From RZYY01 sp036794825 (lineage in GTDB: Bacteria; Bacteroidota; Bacteroidia; Bacteroidales; 4484-276), in NCBI GenBank assembly GCA_036794825.1, contig DAIRGA010000020.1, positions 30,458 through 94,457 of the forward strand: a DNA stretch of 64,000 bases, read 5' to 3'. The notes under the pieces were generated by a model. The model saw only the letters and a program-made list of their open reading frames with translations. It had not been told where the DNA came from and ran no database searches. A program made the position numbers and the translations under genes. Positions 1 through 9,242 of the stretch are shown here, piece by piece (positions within the stretch are counted from its first letter, which is position 1; each line of letters opens with the position of its first letter).

Positions 1-237
1 GCAAAAGCCGAAAAGATGCTCATGAAGTCGCTTTACCTCAAATCCGATTTTCACCCCGCACTGCTCAGCCTGGGGAACGTTCTGAACAAACTCGGCAAAA
101 AGCAGCTGGCCATCAAACAATACAAGAACCTGTTGCGATCGCTGGAGAGTATGAATGACCCTGAAATCGTGTCGCATTTCGAAGGGATGACTGCAGGCAG
201 GCTGAGGCAAATAGCCGAAATAATGATGCAATCATGA
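1..237 (+). CDS. CheR-type chemotaxis methyltransferase, C-terminal TPR tail (5' truncated by window)
   Basis: The reading frame is open from base 1, so this is the 3' end of a longer gene. The 78 visible residues form a tetratricopeptide-like helical pair: an A-x-x-x-L-x-K-S-L-x-L-K helix, then L-L-S-L-G-N-V-L-N-K-L-G-K and an A-I-x-Q-Y-K-N-L-L helix. The stop codon overlaps the cheW start in an ATGA arrangement (234-237), so the two are translationally coupled in one operon. TPR tails fused to CheR methyltransferases are common in Frz-like clusters, and CheR is the only core enzyme otherwise missing from this operon. The CheR assignment is an inference from that context; the methyltransferase domain itself lies outside the window. 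It could instead be another TPR protein. Confidence 0.6.
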   Translation, partial: AKAEKMLMKSLYLKSDFHPALLSLGNVLNKLGKKQLAIKQYKNLLRSLESMNDPEIVSHFEGMTAGRLRQIAEIMMQS

Positions 238-740
238 ATCCAAAAAACGCAATATTAGCAAGTCGGGCAAGGCAGCTGGCACAAAAGAGAGAGAGCGTTG
301 AGCCAGCGGATATCATCTCTTTGGTTCAATTCGGACTGTTTCCGGAGTTATATGCGGTGGATGTAAAGTATGTACGTGAAGTCCTTACACTTAGCGAATT
401 AACCCCAATCCCCGGAACACCACCATTTATCATGGGGGTTATTGGTTTCAGGGGAAAAATTACTTGCATGCTGAATTTAAAAATACTCTTTGGCCTGAAG
501 GAAAAAGGGTTGACCGAATTTAATAAGGTCATCATTTTGAGCAATGACAAGCAGGAATTTGGGATTGTCGCCGATAAAATCATCGGATTAACACAAATCC
601 CGGCGGGCGATATAAAAGAACCACCGCTTACCCTGACAGGAATTGGCGCTGAGTTCGTTTCAGGTACAACCACTTCAGGAATTATACTGCTCAGCGCAGA
701 AAAGATGCTCAAAAGCGAGAAATTAATTATCAATCAATAA
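234..740 (+). CDS. cheW: Chemotaxis coupling protein CheW
   Basis: A 168-aa single-domain CheW, the usual length. It links chemoreceptors to the CheA kinase at the inner face of the membrane. After a charged N-terminal segment of about 30 residues, the SH3-like fold begins with L-V-Q-F-G-L-F and Y-A-V-D-V-x-x-V-R-E-V-L. It continues through P-I-P-G-T-P-P-F-I-M-G-V-I-G-F-R-G-K, the hallmark CheW loop, although the usual N-L-R-G-K is G-F-R-G-K here. It ends in a conserved G-I-V-A-D-K-I-I-G strand. It overlaps the upstream gene by 4 bp and is followed 13 bp later by the chemoreceptor. The identification is firm. Confidence 0.93.
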   Translation: MNPKNAILASRARQLAQKRESVEPADIISLVQFGLFPELYAVDVKYVREVLTLSELTPIPGTPPFIMGVIGFRGKITCMLNLKILFGLKEKGLTEFNKVIILSNDKQEFGIVADKIIGLTQIPAGDIKEPPLTLTGIGAEFVSGTTTSGIILLSAEKMLKSEKLIINQ

Positions 741-753
741 ATTATGTTTTTCT

Positions 754-2247
754 ATGAAGACAAATTCAACACTGGGTTTACGTTTAAAATTACTCATAGG
801 GTTTTTAGCGATTATTACTTCGATTGTAATTATTCTGGTTTTTATCATTATAAATGTTGAGAAAATCAAAGATACGCGTTACGAACTCGAAAAAGTTTCC
901 CAGATAAATATTGACCTGGTTCAAACCCGCTCTGACCTGAACCGTATCAGGGGGCTTGTGCTCGAAATCATCATTGAAACTGATCCTGATGACCGCCTCG
1001 CGCTCAAGAACGATGTAAATGACAGAATTGGCGCTACCTATGAGAGGTTGAAAAGAATAAGACCTGACCTGAAGCACAATCCGGAAGCATTAGCACTATT
1101 GGACCAGATTGAACAAGAATTCAATCGTTACAACGACAACCGGGATACTCAATACGATTTGATATTCCAGGGAAAAACCCAGGAAGTAATAAATTTTACA
1201 GAAAATGTTCAATCGGCGATTTATATTGATATAAGAAACGACATTATCAATCTTGAAGATCTGATTGAAGTCCAGGCCGAATCACTTTTGGAACAAAGCC
1301 ATAAAACACTTGATAACAGTACAATTATAATGATAGTGATCGGGATTTTGGTGATAGCCGTCAGCCTTATCATTATGTTTGCAATGATCCGGATCTTTGG
1401 AAGACTCTCCAAAGAAATCAGGGAAAGTGTCGGGGTATTAGGCACATCATCGTCACAAATCCAGACCACTGTTGCTGAGATTTCGACAGGCGCTGCCGAG
1501 ACGGCCACTGCTATTTCAGAAACTACGACTACCGTTGAAGAGATTCGGCAAACCTCCATGCTGGCCAACGAAAAAGCAAAATCGCTGCTTGACAGTGCCA
1601 AGAGAGCATCTGAAATATCTGACAGAGGAATCGAATCATCACAAATAATTATGGATTCGATGAAAAGAATTGACAACCAGATGAAACTCATCAATTCCAC
1701 CATACTCAAATTATCCGAACAAAACCGTTCCATCGGCGAAATCACCACAACAGTTGCTGATATTGCTGACCAGTCGAACCTTCTGGCAGTAAATGCCGCC
1801 ATCGAAGCCGCCAAAGCCGGAGAACATGGCAGAGGATTCACGGTTGTGGCTCAGGAGATCAGAAGCCTGGCCGAGCAATCGAAGAAATCCACTGCACAGG
1901 TAAAAGAGATTCTGAACGAAATCCAGAAATCAGTGCAACAAACAGCCGATGTGATCAGGCAGGGCAATACCACCGTTGAAGAGGGTGTAAGACTGGTAAA
2001 TGAAGATCGTGAAATAGTAGATTTACTCACCGAAACGGTCAGAGAAGCGATGCAGGCCTCCATTCAGATATCTTCCTCAAGCCAGCAACAGATGGCAGGT
2101 ATGGATCAGATAGTGCCGGCGATGAGCAACATCAAATCAGCCAGCGAACAAAATGTAACCGGTATCAGACAAACCCAGGATGCCCTGCGCAGCCTCAGCG
2201 AAATTGGCCTTAATCTGCAGCAAATCATTGATAGTTACCGACTTTAA
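754..2247 (+). CDS. Methyl-accepting chemotaxis protein (no recognisable HAMP)
   Basis: A 497-aa chemoreceptor. A first membrane helix at about residues 10-31 is followed by a 155-residue extracytoplasmic segment predicted to be all helical, of the four-helix-bundle sensor type. A second membrane helix lies at about 189-213. The cytoplasmic signalling domain has the diagnostic hairpin tip around residues 335-361 (D-I-A-D-Q-S-N-L-L-A-V-N-A-A-I-E-A-A-K-A and on to G-R-G-F). Glu/Gln-rich heptads near 250-265 are candidate methylation sites for the upstream CheR and downstream CheB. I see no proline-bearing HAMP signature after the second membrane helix; the chain appears to run straight into the coiled coil. 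There is no NWETF-type C-terminal tether. The gene lies between cheW and cheA with spacings of 13 and 6 bp. Confidence 0.93.
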   Translation: MKTNSTLGLRLKLLIGFLAIITSIVIILVFIIINVEKIKDTRYELEKVSQINIDLVQTRSDLNRIRGLVLEIIIETDPDDRLALKNDVNDRIGATYERLKRIRPDLKHNPEALALLDQIEQEFNRYNDNRDTQYDLIFQGKTQEVINFTENVQSAIYIDIRNDIINLEDLIEVQAESLLEQSHKTLDNSTIIMIVIGILVIAVSLIIMFAMIRIFGRLSKEIRESVGVLGTSSSQIQTTVAEISTGAAETATAISETTTTVEEIRQTSMLANEKAKSLLDSAKRASEISDRGIESSQIIMDSMKRIDNQMKLINSTILKLSEQNRSIGEITTTVADIADQSNLLAVNAAIEAAKAGEHGRGFTVVAQEIRSLAEQSKKSTAQVKEILNEIQKSVQQTADVIRQGNTTVEEGVRLVNEDREIVDLLTETVREAMQASIQISSSSQQQMAGMDQIVPAMSNIKSASEQNVTGIRQTQDALRSLSEIGLNLQQIIDSYRL

Positions 2248-2253
2248 CCCTTT

Positions 2254-4602
2254 ATGAACTACGTTAACCAGGATGATTTTTTACGCGATCTGCTCAACGA
2301 CTTTCGCATAGAAGCCAAGGAGCACCACCAGGCAATTGTTTCTGGTTTACTTGAGTTGGAAAAAAGCATTGACACTTCTGTTGTTGAGCTGGTTTTCAGG
2401 GAGATACATAGCCTGAAAGGGGCTGCGCGTGCTGTTAATCTCACCGCAATCGAACAGCTTTGTATGAATTTGGAGAATGTTTTTCAGAAAATAAAAAAAG
2501 GCAATCTGCAGCTTCTTCCTGAAATGTTCGACACACTTTACCATGCTGCCGACACACTGCAGATTCTGCTCAACGAAGTGGATACCGACCAAAAAACAGT
2601 CAGCCAGAACACGCTGACGCACATTGCTTTCCAGCTAAACACATTTTCCAGTATCCAGACTTCGAAACCACCGGCACCATCACAAATTGAAGTAGCCGGC
2701 AAAGCAAAACCAACCTCTGAGTTCAGGAACCTGCAGCCACCGGCGATCCCAAAGCGGGCAACTCTGCCTGATAAAGAGGAAACTACTGATTATTCAAAGG
2801 AGAATCAGGCACTATCCACAGAGACCGGAACTGCAGAAACCGTAAAAATAATCAACAGGGATAATGAAACGGTCAGGGTGGATACGGCTAAACTTTACCG
2901 CCTTCTTGCACAGGCTGAGGAAATGATATCATTTAAAACCGCACTTGATTACCAATCAGAACAGATCAGCAGCATAGCCAGCCAATTTAGCTTTTGGCGA
3001 AAGAAAAACGAAGAGAGTATTTTAACTGCCGGCTCAATGGAGCTGATGAATAATGCTGTTATTCATGAATTTTGCCACCACCAGAAAGATTTTCTGAAAA
3101 AGAGCGAAGCCGAACTTTTCAGAGTCAGAGATAATCTAACCTCGCTACACAGGGCCGCTGCACGTTCGATTGACGATATTCTGGTCATGGTTAAACAGAC
3201 GCTGATGTATCCGTTTTCATCAATTTTGAGCGTTGTCCCCCGGATTGTGAGGGATTTATGCAAAGAGTTCAACAAAGAAATATCCTATTCGGTGAGCGGT
3301 GCCGACATAGAAATTGACCGCCGAATACTTGAAGAGATGAAAGACCCTCTGATACACTTGATCCGGAATTGTATAGATCACGGCATTGAAAGCAGGGAAC
3401 AACGCGCTAAATCCAATAAGCCACAGCAGGGTACGCTTAGCATTGTTATTTCGCAAATCATGGGTCAAAAAATAGAAATCCGGATCAGCGACGACGGTGT
3501 GGGAATCAATAAGACAAAACTCATTGAATCGGCGATTAAAAATGGAATTTTAAAGAAAAATGAAGTTTCAGGTTTATCCGACGGCGAAATCAACAAGTTG
3601 GTTTTCACCTCCGGTGTTTCCACAAGTCCATTCATTACCGATGTTTCGGGGCGAGGACTAGGCATGGCAATCGTAGCCGAAAAAGTGGAGAAAATCGGCG
3701 GCTCCATCGAAATCGAATCCGAGCAGGGCAAAGGGACTACTTTTGTTATCCTGCTGCCTCAAACCCTTTCAGCATTCCGCGGCATCCTGATCAAAAGTTC
3801 AGGGCAGTTCTTTATGATTCCCACCGTTTCGGTACTCAGCGCTGTCAGAATAGGCCCAAAAGACATTAAAACCGTGGAATCAAAACAGGTGGTTACCTAC
3901 AACAAAGAGCCACTCTCGCTGGTAAATCTCGCTCAAATCCTTGGCTTACCTCAAAGAAGCAACCCAAAGGAAATGGAAAGTCACCTGACCGGGCTTGTCC
4001 TTTATTCATCACATAAGAAGATGATTTTCTTGGTTGACGGGATATATGGTGAAAAAGAGGGTGTTGTCAAAGATCTTGGACCACAATTGAAACATGTCCG
4101 AAACATAGCTGGCACCACTCTTCTTGGCGACGGTCGGCTCGTACCGGTTTTACAGGTGCAGGATCTTATGGAGTCAGCATCACAGAGTAAATCGTTTGTT
4201 GGAACCGAAGCAGTTTCTTCCGAAAGCCAGAGGAAGGAACCAGCGAGTATACTGGTTGTGGAAGATTCCATCACTGTCAGAAATATGCTTCGCAACCTTC
4301 TCGAAGCATCCGGTTTCGCTGTTAAAACAGCCGTGGATGGCCTGGATGGGTTGAACCAAATAAAATCGGGCAATTTTGATCTCGTTGTTTCCGACATCGA
4401 AATGCCACGAATGAACGGGTTCGAATTGACTTCCACGATCAGGCAGGAAGCCCGTTTTGCTGATTTGCCGGTAATTCTTGTTTCAACACTCGATTCGGCC
4501 GATGACCGGCAACGGGGAATGAATGCCGGCGCCAACGCTTATATTGTCAAAGGAAGTTTTGAAAAAAGTAATCTTATCGAAACCATAAACCAATTAATCT
4601 GA
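2254..4602 (+). CDS. cheA: Chemotaxis histidine kinase CheA with fused C-terminal receiver
   Basis: 782 aa. Domains in order: an HPt domain with phospho-acceptor His52 in F-R-E-I-H-S-L-K-G-A-A-R; a variable linker (about 125-210) with no clear CheY-binding P2; a dimerisation/HATPase region with the N-box H-L-I-R-N-C-I-D-H-G-I-E (368-379, Asn372), D-D-G-V-G-I (413-418) and G-R-G-L-G-M (466-471); a CheW-like P5 domain (about 510-645); and a receiver domain from about residue 664 with the acidic pair E-D, phospho-acceptor Asp714 in V-V-S-D-I-E-M-P, and a C-terminal Lys. The kinase-receiver fusion is the layout of FrzE of Myxococcus and of many gliding or twitching bacteria. The receiver may serve as output or as a phosphate sink. 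No stand-alone CheY is present in the window. Operonic with the genes on both sides. Confidence 0.93.
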   Translation: MNYVNQDDFLRDLLNDFRIEAKEHHQAIVSGLLELEKSIDTSVVELVFREIHSLKGAARAVNLTAIEQLCMNLENVFQKIKKGNLQLLPEMFDTLYHAADTLQILLNEVDTDQKTVSQNTLTHIAFQLNTFSSIQTSKPPAPSQIEVAGKAKPTSEFRNLQPPAIPKRATLPDKEETTDYSKENQALSTETGTAETVKIINRDNETVRVDTAKLYRLLAQAEEMISFKTALDYQSEQISSIASQFSFWRKKNEESILTAGSMELMNNAVIHEFCHHQKDFLKKSEAELFRVRDNLTSLHRAAARSIDDILVMVKQTLMYPFSSILSVVPRIVRDLCKEFNKEISYSVSGADIEIDRRILEEMKDPLIHLIRNCIDHGIESREQRAKSNKPQQGTLSIVISQIMGQKIEIRISDDGVGINKTKLIESAIKNGILKKNEVSGLSDGEINKLVFTSGVSTSPFITDVSGRGLGMAIVAEKVEKIGGSIEIESEQGKGTTFVILLPQTLSAFRGILIKSSGQFFMIPTVSVLSAVRIGPKDIKTVESKQVVTYNKEPLSLVNLAQILGLPQRSNPKEMESHLTGLVLYSSHKKMIFLVDGIYGEKEGVVKDLGPQLKHVRNIAGTTLLGDGRLVPVLQVQDLMESASQSKSFVGTEAVSSESQRKEPASILVVEDSITVRNMLRNLLEASGFAVKTAVDGLDGLNQIKSGNFDLVVSDIEMPRMNGFELTSTIRQEARFADLPVILVSTLDSADDRQRGMNAGANAYIVKGSFEKSNLIETINQLI

Positions 4603-4609
4603 TAAACAA

Positions 4610-5689
4610 TTGAATAACCAGCCATTTAGAAAAATAAAAGTGCTCATTGTTGATGATAGTATTGTAAGCCAAAAGCTTTATCAACGGCTGCTTGAGCAAG
4701 ATTCCCGTTTTGAGGTTGTCGGAATTGCAGGCAACGGAAAACAAGCAATTGAATATGTGGCCAAACTTCAACCTGATGTGGTGAGCATGGACATCAATAT
4801 GCCATTGATGGACGGTGTGGAAGCAACCCGGCAGATCATGCAGCAAAATCCTATACCCATCACTATCGTCAGCAGCCTTTACAACCCTGAGGAGGTTGAA
4901 ATAGCCATGAGGGTTCTGGAAGCCGGCGCTGTCAATATTATTTCAAAACCCAATGGCCCCGGTCATCCTAAATTCGAGTCCGACAGCCGTCAATACCTCG
5001 ATATGCTGAGAATGATGTCGGAGGTGAAGGTGGTTAGAAGAAGAGTCGCGTCTCAATTTTCAGCTAATAAACCCATTGAAAAAGAACCAACAGATTTTTC
5101 ACGGATAACAAATCCGGACAACGATTACGGCATCGTAGTAATCGGGGCATCTGCAGGTGGACCCGAAGCACTTAAGTCACTGTTGGGAGCTTTCAATCCT
5201 GGCTTCCCGCTTCCGATTTTGATAGTTCAACACATAGATCCCAATTTTGCCGAAGGCTACCGCACATGGCTGCAGAGCAATGTTTATATACCTGTTGTGG
5301 CTGCAGAGAAAAATCAGAAAATCAAGCCCGGATTTGCCTACATCGCGCCAGGGGATTATCATCTCGAAATAATTTCGGAGGGTGTAATAACGCTTACCTC
5401 CGGGCCACCGGTAAAAGGACTCCGGCCTGCTGTTGCCAATCTTTTTCGCAGCGCAGCAGATGCTTATGGAAAGAGGTCTATTGCCGTTATCCTTTCAGGC
5501 ATGGGCGCCGATGGTGCAGCAGAAACCGCATTATTAAGGTCGAAGGGAGCTATGACATTTGCGCAAAACGAGCCAACGTGCCTGGTATTTGGTATGCCCG
5601 GCGAGGCAATAAAATCAGGTGGGATCGTTAGCGTTTTGCCTCCGCGTGAAATAGCTAATGCAATTATGAATTTATTAATCAAAGCATAA
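4610..5689 (+). CDS. cheB: Chemotaxis protein-glutamate methylesterase CheB
   Basis: 359 aa, a normal CheB length. An N-terminal receiver (Asp15/Asp16, phospho-acceptor Asp61 in V-S-M-D-I-N-M-P) is joined by a linker to the methylesterase domain from about residue 172. The catalytic triad is visible: Ser181 in G-A-S-A-G-G-P, His208 in V-Q-H-I-D-P-N-F and Asp301 in G-M-G-A-D-G-A. It removes methyl groups, and deamidates, on chemoreceptor glutamates, opposing CheR. The start codon is TTG, 7 bp after the cheA stop; no closer in-frame ATG precedes the receiver's first strand, so TTG is preferred. It is followed 7 bp later by the receiver-kinase gene. Confidence 0.93.
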   Translation: MNNQPFRKIKVLIVDDSIVSQKLYQRLLEQDSRFEVVGIAGNGKQAIEYVAKLQPDVVSMDINMPLMDGVEATRQIMQQNPIPITIVSSLYNPEEVEIAMRVLEAGAVNIISKPNGPGHPKFESDSRQYLDMLRMMSEVKVVRRRVASQFSANKPIEKEPTDFSRITNPDNDYGIVVIGASAGGPEALKSLLGAFNPGFPLPILIVQHIDPNFAEGYRTWLQSNVYIPVVAAEKNQKIKPGFAYIAPGDYHLEIISEGVITLTSGPPVKGLRPAVANLFRSAADAYGKRSIAVILSGMGADGAAETALLRSKGAMTFAQNEPTCLVFGMPGEAIKSGGIVSVLPPREIANAIMNLLIKA

Positions 5690-5696
5690 CTGAACT

Positions 5697-6953
5697 ATGA
5701 AATCAGCTTTAAACTACTCTCTCGAAGACGGATACATACTGGCCGCAGAGGATTCGTTGGTTCAGGCAAAGCAACTTCAGCACTTCTTTACCAATAACCA
5801 AATAAAAGCAAGAATCTGTAAAAATGGGGCTGAAGCATTGAAAGAAGCATTGAAAGAGAAACCCTTACTGATTATCAGCGATGTGGTGATGCCGGTGATG
5901 AATGGCTATGAATTCTGCCAGGCGATCAAAAATCACCCACAATTAAATACAGTACCTTTCATCCTGTTAACATCACTTAGTGACCCGATGGACATTATCA
6001 AAGGTTTGCAGGTGGGTGCAGATAACTTTATAACCAAACCTTACGAGGAAGAATACCTGATCTCACGCATCAATTACCTTCTGGCCAACCGGTATATCCG
6101 CATGCAGGAGTCCAGCGGGTCAAGTATCGAAATAGTGTTTCAGAATCAACGCTTTAAAATTAATTCAGACAAAAAACAGATCCTCGACCTGCTGCTTTCG
6201 GTGTATGAGGCTGCCGTAAACCGGAACGAGAAACTTATCGAACTTCAGCGGCAACTGGAAATAGCCAACGACAACCTGCGAGGCGCCAACCAGGAACTGG
6301 AAGCGTTTGCCCGCAGGGTTTCTCACGATCTGAAATCGCCGCTAAACGGCGTTATTGGATTTGCCGATCTGTTAAAACACAGCTATGCTGATGTGCTCGA
6401 CGACGATGCCAAAGAATACATTGACTGGATTTTAAAATCCGCCGGCAATATGACGCAGCTCATTGAGGATCTGCTCCAGTTCTCCCGGTCGGCGCGTGCA
6501 GAAATTATCCCTGTGGATGTTAACTTAAGCTATATCGCTTCTGAAATCATCAAAGACCTCTGCATCAGCATTTACCACGCAAAATATAAAATCAATATCC
6601 AGGCGGATATCATTGTAAGTGCCGATCCGAAATTGATGCGGGTCGCCCTGAACAATCTGCTTGGAAATGCTTTAAAATACAGCCAGAATGCCCCTGAACC
6701 GGAAGTAACCGTTGGGATGAAAGTGGTGAACGGCAAAAAAATTGTTTATATTAGGGATAATGGCGCCGGTTTCGACATGACCAAAGCACAGAATCTGTTT
6801 CAGCCTTTTGTAAGACTGCATACCGCCTCTGAATTTCAGGGCACAGGAGTGGGACTGAGCACCGTAAAGCGTATTCTGGAGCGTCATGGCGGTTCAATCT
6901 GGTATGAATCATCTCCAGGAAACGGCGCTACTTTTTACTTCTCCCTTGATTGA
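5697..6953 (+). CDS. Receiver-histidine kinase (REC-HisKA-HATPase), last gene of the chemosensory operon
   Basis: 418 aa, soluble, with no membrane segment. The N-terminal receiver has an E-D acidic pair near residues 18-19, phospho-acceptor Asp62 in I-I-S-D-V-V-M-P, and Lys at F-I-T-K-P. A coiled linker (about 165-200) leads into HisKA with phospho-acceptor His210 in R-R-V-S-H-D-L-K-S-P-L. The HATPase follows, with N-N-L-L-G-N-A-L-K-Y-S, R-D-N-G-A-G-F and G-T-G-V-G-L-S-T-V. The reversed order, receiver before kinase, suggests a protein that is itself phosphorylated to tune its kinase activity, perhaps by the CheA in this operon. That link is inferred from co-transcription only. A strong terminator hairpin follows 24 bp after the stop and marks the operon end. 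Confidence 0.9.
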   Translation: MKSALNYSLEDGYILAAEDSLVQAKQLQHFFTNNQIKARICKNGAEALKEALKEKPLLIISDVVMPVMNGYEFCQAIKNHPQLNTVPFILLTSLSDPMDIIKGLQVGADNFITKPYEEEYLISRINYLLANRYIRMQESSGSSIEIVFQNQRFKINSDKKQILDLLLSVYEAAVNRNEKLIELQRQLEIANDNLRGANQELEAFARRVSHDLKSPLNGVIGFADLLKHSYADVLDDDAKEYIDWILKSAGNMTQLIEDLLQFSRSARAEIIPVDVNLSYIASEIIKDLCISIYHAKYKINIQADIIVSADPKLMRVALNNLLGNALKYSQNAPEPEVTVGMKVVNGKKIVYIRDNGAGFDMTKAQNLFQPFVRLHTASEFQGTGVGLSTVKRILERHGGSIWYESSPGNGATFYFSLD

Positions 6954-6977
6954 TAATCAGTCATTTACATATAAAAT

Positions 6978-7010
6978 AAAAATCCGGTAACCAATGGTCG
7001 CCGGATTTTT
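6978..7010. terminator. Bidirectional rho-independent terminator
   Basis: A 10-bp inverted repeat (AAAAATCCGG at 6978-6987, CCGGATTTTT at 7001-7010) with a 13-nt loop. It is flanked by A-rich sequence on the left and T-rich sequence on the right, so it can work on both strands. It sits exactly between the convergent chemosensory operon and the dehydrogenase gene. Confidence 0.88.
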
Positions 7011-7031
7011 TTTGATCTTTAAGAATTATCA

Positions 7032-9101
7032 TTAAAACTCAAGCAGCTTTTTAGCAGCGTGATATACTCTATCAACATCTGGTAAAATAGCCTTTTCCAA
7101 TATCCTGTTGAATCCAACCGGAGTGAACGTTGAGCCGACACGTCTGACGGGTGCATCAAGAAACTCAAAAGCCTCTTCGGTAATCATCGCCGCAATCTCG
7201 CCGCCAAATCCGCCAAAAACCTTATCCTCATGAACCACCAAGGCCCTGTTGGTTTTGCGCACCGATTTAAGAATCGCCTCTTTGTCCAGAGGAATCAGCG
7301 ATCGGAGATCAAGTACTTCGACAGATTTACCCTCCTCTTTTTCGAGCATTTCGGCTGCTTTGAGGCACAGATGAGTAGTATTGCCATAAGTGATCATGGT
7401 GAGATCGGAACCAGTACGGCGGATACGCGCTACTCCAAAAGGAACTTCGAACTCATCGGGAACCTCAGTTTCGGCCATTGGATCGTTATACAACGCTTTT
7501 GGTTCGAGGAACATAGTAGGCCCCTCCGACCTCATACTGGTTCGGAGTAACCCGGCTGCGTCATCAGCAAAAGATGGGTACACCACACGAATACCAGGGA
7601 ACGTTGTCAGAGCGCCCTCGATGGTTTGCGAGTGATACAAACCGCCGCCAATATAGCCACCGGAAGCAAGCCGCACGGTTACATTCGGAGCAAATTTTCC
7701 ATTGCTGCGCCAGTAATCATGGGTTAACTCAACAAACTGTTCCATGGCAGGCCAGAAATAATCAGCAAACTCAGCGCCTTCGATTACAATTCTGATTTTC
7801 TTATCAAACCGGGACATGCCGTTGGCTGTGCCAACAATAAAATCCTCAGCAATCGGAGCATTGAATACCCTCCTGGGGCCGAACTCCTGCTGTAATCCCT
7901 TGGATACATTGAAGATACCACCTTTATCCTTGTTGGCCATATCTTGACCCCAGATAAATGTATCAGGGTTGAAGCGAAACTCCTCCTTCAGTGTGTTATT
8001 TAAAGCTTCAATCAGCTTCATCCGCCGGCCTTCACCATTATGAAGACCTTTTGGAAATTTGGTTGAAACATAAGGCGCAGGAATCACAAAGTCGAAAATT
8101 GATTTTGGATCGGGATCCGGCGCTTTTAAAACTTTTTTGTGGGCTGCTGAAATTTCTGCTTTGGCTTTTTCGTCCAGCGCATCCAGCTCGGTTTGAGTAA
8201 AAATTTCGGCATAGATCAGTCTTTCACGAAACTTCCTCAGCGGGTCAAGCAGCTCCACTTCCGAAAGTTCGACATCGTCGCGGTACAATTCGTGGCGGTC
8301 GGAGTTTGAGTGTGAACCCATCCGGATACAATTGGCGTGGACAATTACGGGCAATCCTTCTTCTTTCACGATCCGCTTGGCTTTCAGCATGGCATTGATT
8401 GAGCTGAAGGGGTCTTTACCATTCGCGTAGATCACCCGAAGGTTTTTAAAACCATGAAAATTATCGGCAGCCCTTGAGTTGGCTGTTTGCTGCTCTTTGG
8501 GAACAGAAATTCCATAACCATTGTCCTGAAAAACGAAAATTACCGGAAGCATTTCTGTTGCAGCCCCGTTAATCGCCTCATACACATAACCCTCGGAAGT
8601 GGATGACTCGCCCTGGGAACTGATCGCTACTGCATCGGCACCGTAATATTTCATTGCCCGCGCAACCCCAACTGCATGCAGAGTGTGGTTGCCAGTGGCT
8701 GATGACACATTGTGGATATTCCATTCCGGCTTTGCAAAATGGTTTGACATATGACGCCCTCCGCTGGCAATGTCGGTGCCTTTGGACAAGCCATTCAGAA
8801 TAATTTCTTCAGCGGTTAGGCCTGATGAAATCGCAGTGAGCATGTCGCGGTAATAAGGAAACAAATGGTCTTTACCTCTTTCAAAAACCTGACCGATAGC
8901 CAGTTGAATTCCGTCATGCCCGGCGAAAGGGGCGTGATACGACCAACCGAGTGCCTGCTTGAGGTAATTGGGCGCCTTATTGTCCAGTTGACGTCCAAGC
9001 GTCATCAGGTAATACCATTTGGTAAGCGTTTTTTTTGGAGTGTTCCTGATAGTGAAGACTTTGTCTTCTCTGTCAAGTGTGAACTGTTTTCTATAATTCA
9101 T
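7032..9101 (-). CDS. Branched-chain/2-oxoacid dehydrogenase E1, alpha-beta fusion
   Basis: 689 aa, carrying the E1 alpha and E1 beta chains in one polypeptide. This thiamine-diphosphate enzyme decarboxylates branched-chain or related 2-oxoacids and passes the acyl group to lipoyl-E2. The alpha part (about 1-345) has the cofactor loop at Q-G-E-S-S-T-S-E-G (163-171) and the partner Q-D-N-G-Y-G-I-S (192-199); the usual G-D-G at the start of the motif is Q-G-E here. The phosphorylation-loop-like R-M-G-S-H-S-N-S-D-R region follows. The beta part (from about 358) has transketolase-type pyrimidine and C-terminal domains, with D-L-R-S-L-I-P-L-D. No E2 or E3 gene is adjacent, so the complex partners lie elsewhere. 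Substrate choice (2-oxoisovalerate, pyruvate or other) cannot be read from the sequence. The start ATG at 9099-9101 is the only good N-terminus. Confidence 0.88.
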   Translation of the reverse strand: MNYRKQFTLDREDKVFTIRNTPKKTLTKWYYLMTLGRQLDNKAPNYLKQALGWSYHAPFAGHDGIQLAIGQVFERGKDHLFPYYRDMLTAISSGLTAEEIILNGLSKGTDIASGGRHMSNHFAKPEWNIHNVSSATGNHTLHAVGVARAMKYYGADAVAISSQGESSTSEGYVYEAINGAATEMLPVIFVFQDNGYGISVPKEQQTANSRAADNFHGFKNLRVIYANGKDPFSSINAMLKAKRIVKEEGLPVIVHANCIRMGSHSNSDRHELYRDDVELSEVELLDPLRKFRERLIYAEIFTQTELDALDEKAKAEISAAHKKVLKAPDPDPKSIFDFVIPAPYVSTKFPKGLHNGEGRRMKLIEALNNTLKEEFRFNPDTFIWGQDMANKDKGGIFNVSKGLQQEFGPRRVFNAPIAEDFIVGTANGMSRFDKKIRIVIEGAEFADYFWPAMEQFVELTHDYWRSNGKFAPNVTVRLASGGYIGGGLYHSQTIEGALTTFPGIRVVYPSFADDAAGLLRTSMRSEGPTMFLEPKALYNDPMAETEVPDEFEVPFGVARIRRTGSDLTMITYGNTTHLCLKAAEMLEKEEGKSVEVLDLRSLIPLDKEAILKSVRKTNRALVVHEDKVFGGFGGEIAAMITEEAFEFLDAPVRRVGSTFTPVGFNRILEKAILPDVDRVYHAAKKLLEF

Positions 9102-9242
9102 TAGTCAATTATTTCATTAAAATCGTAGCAATAACATAGGGGGTTGAGGTTTGTTCAAGCATAATCATTACAAAAGCAAACAGAATTAGTTGCTTTTATA
9201 CTGTGTTTAAGCGTTTTGAAAATTGATTATCCTGAAACTTTA

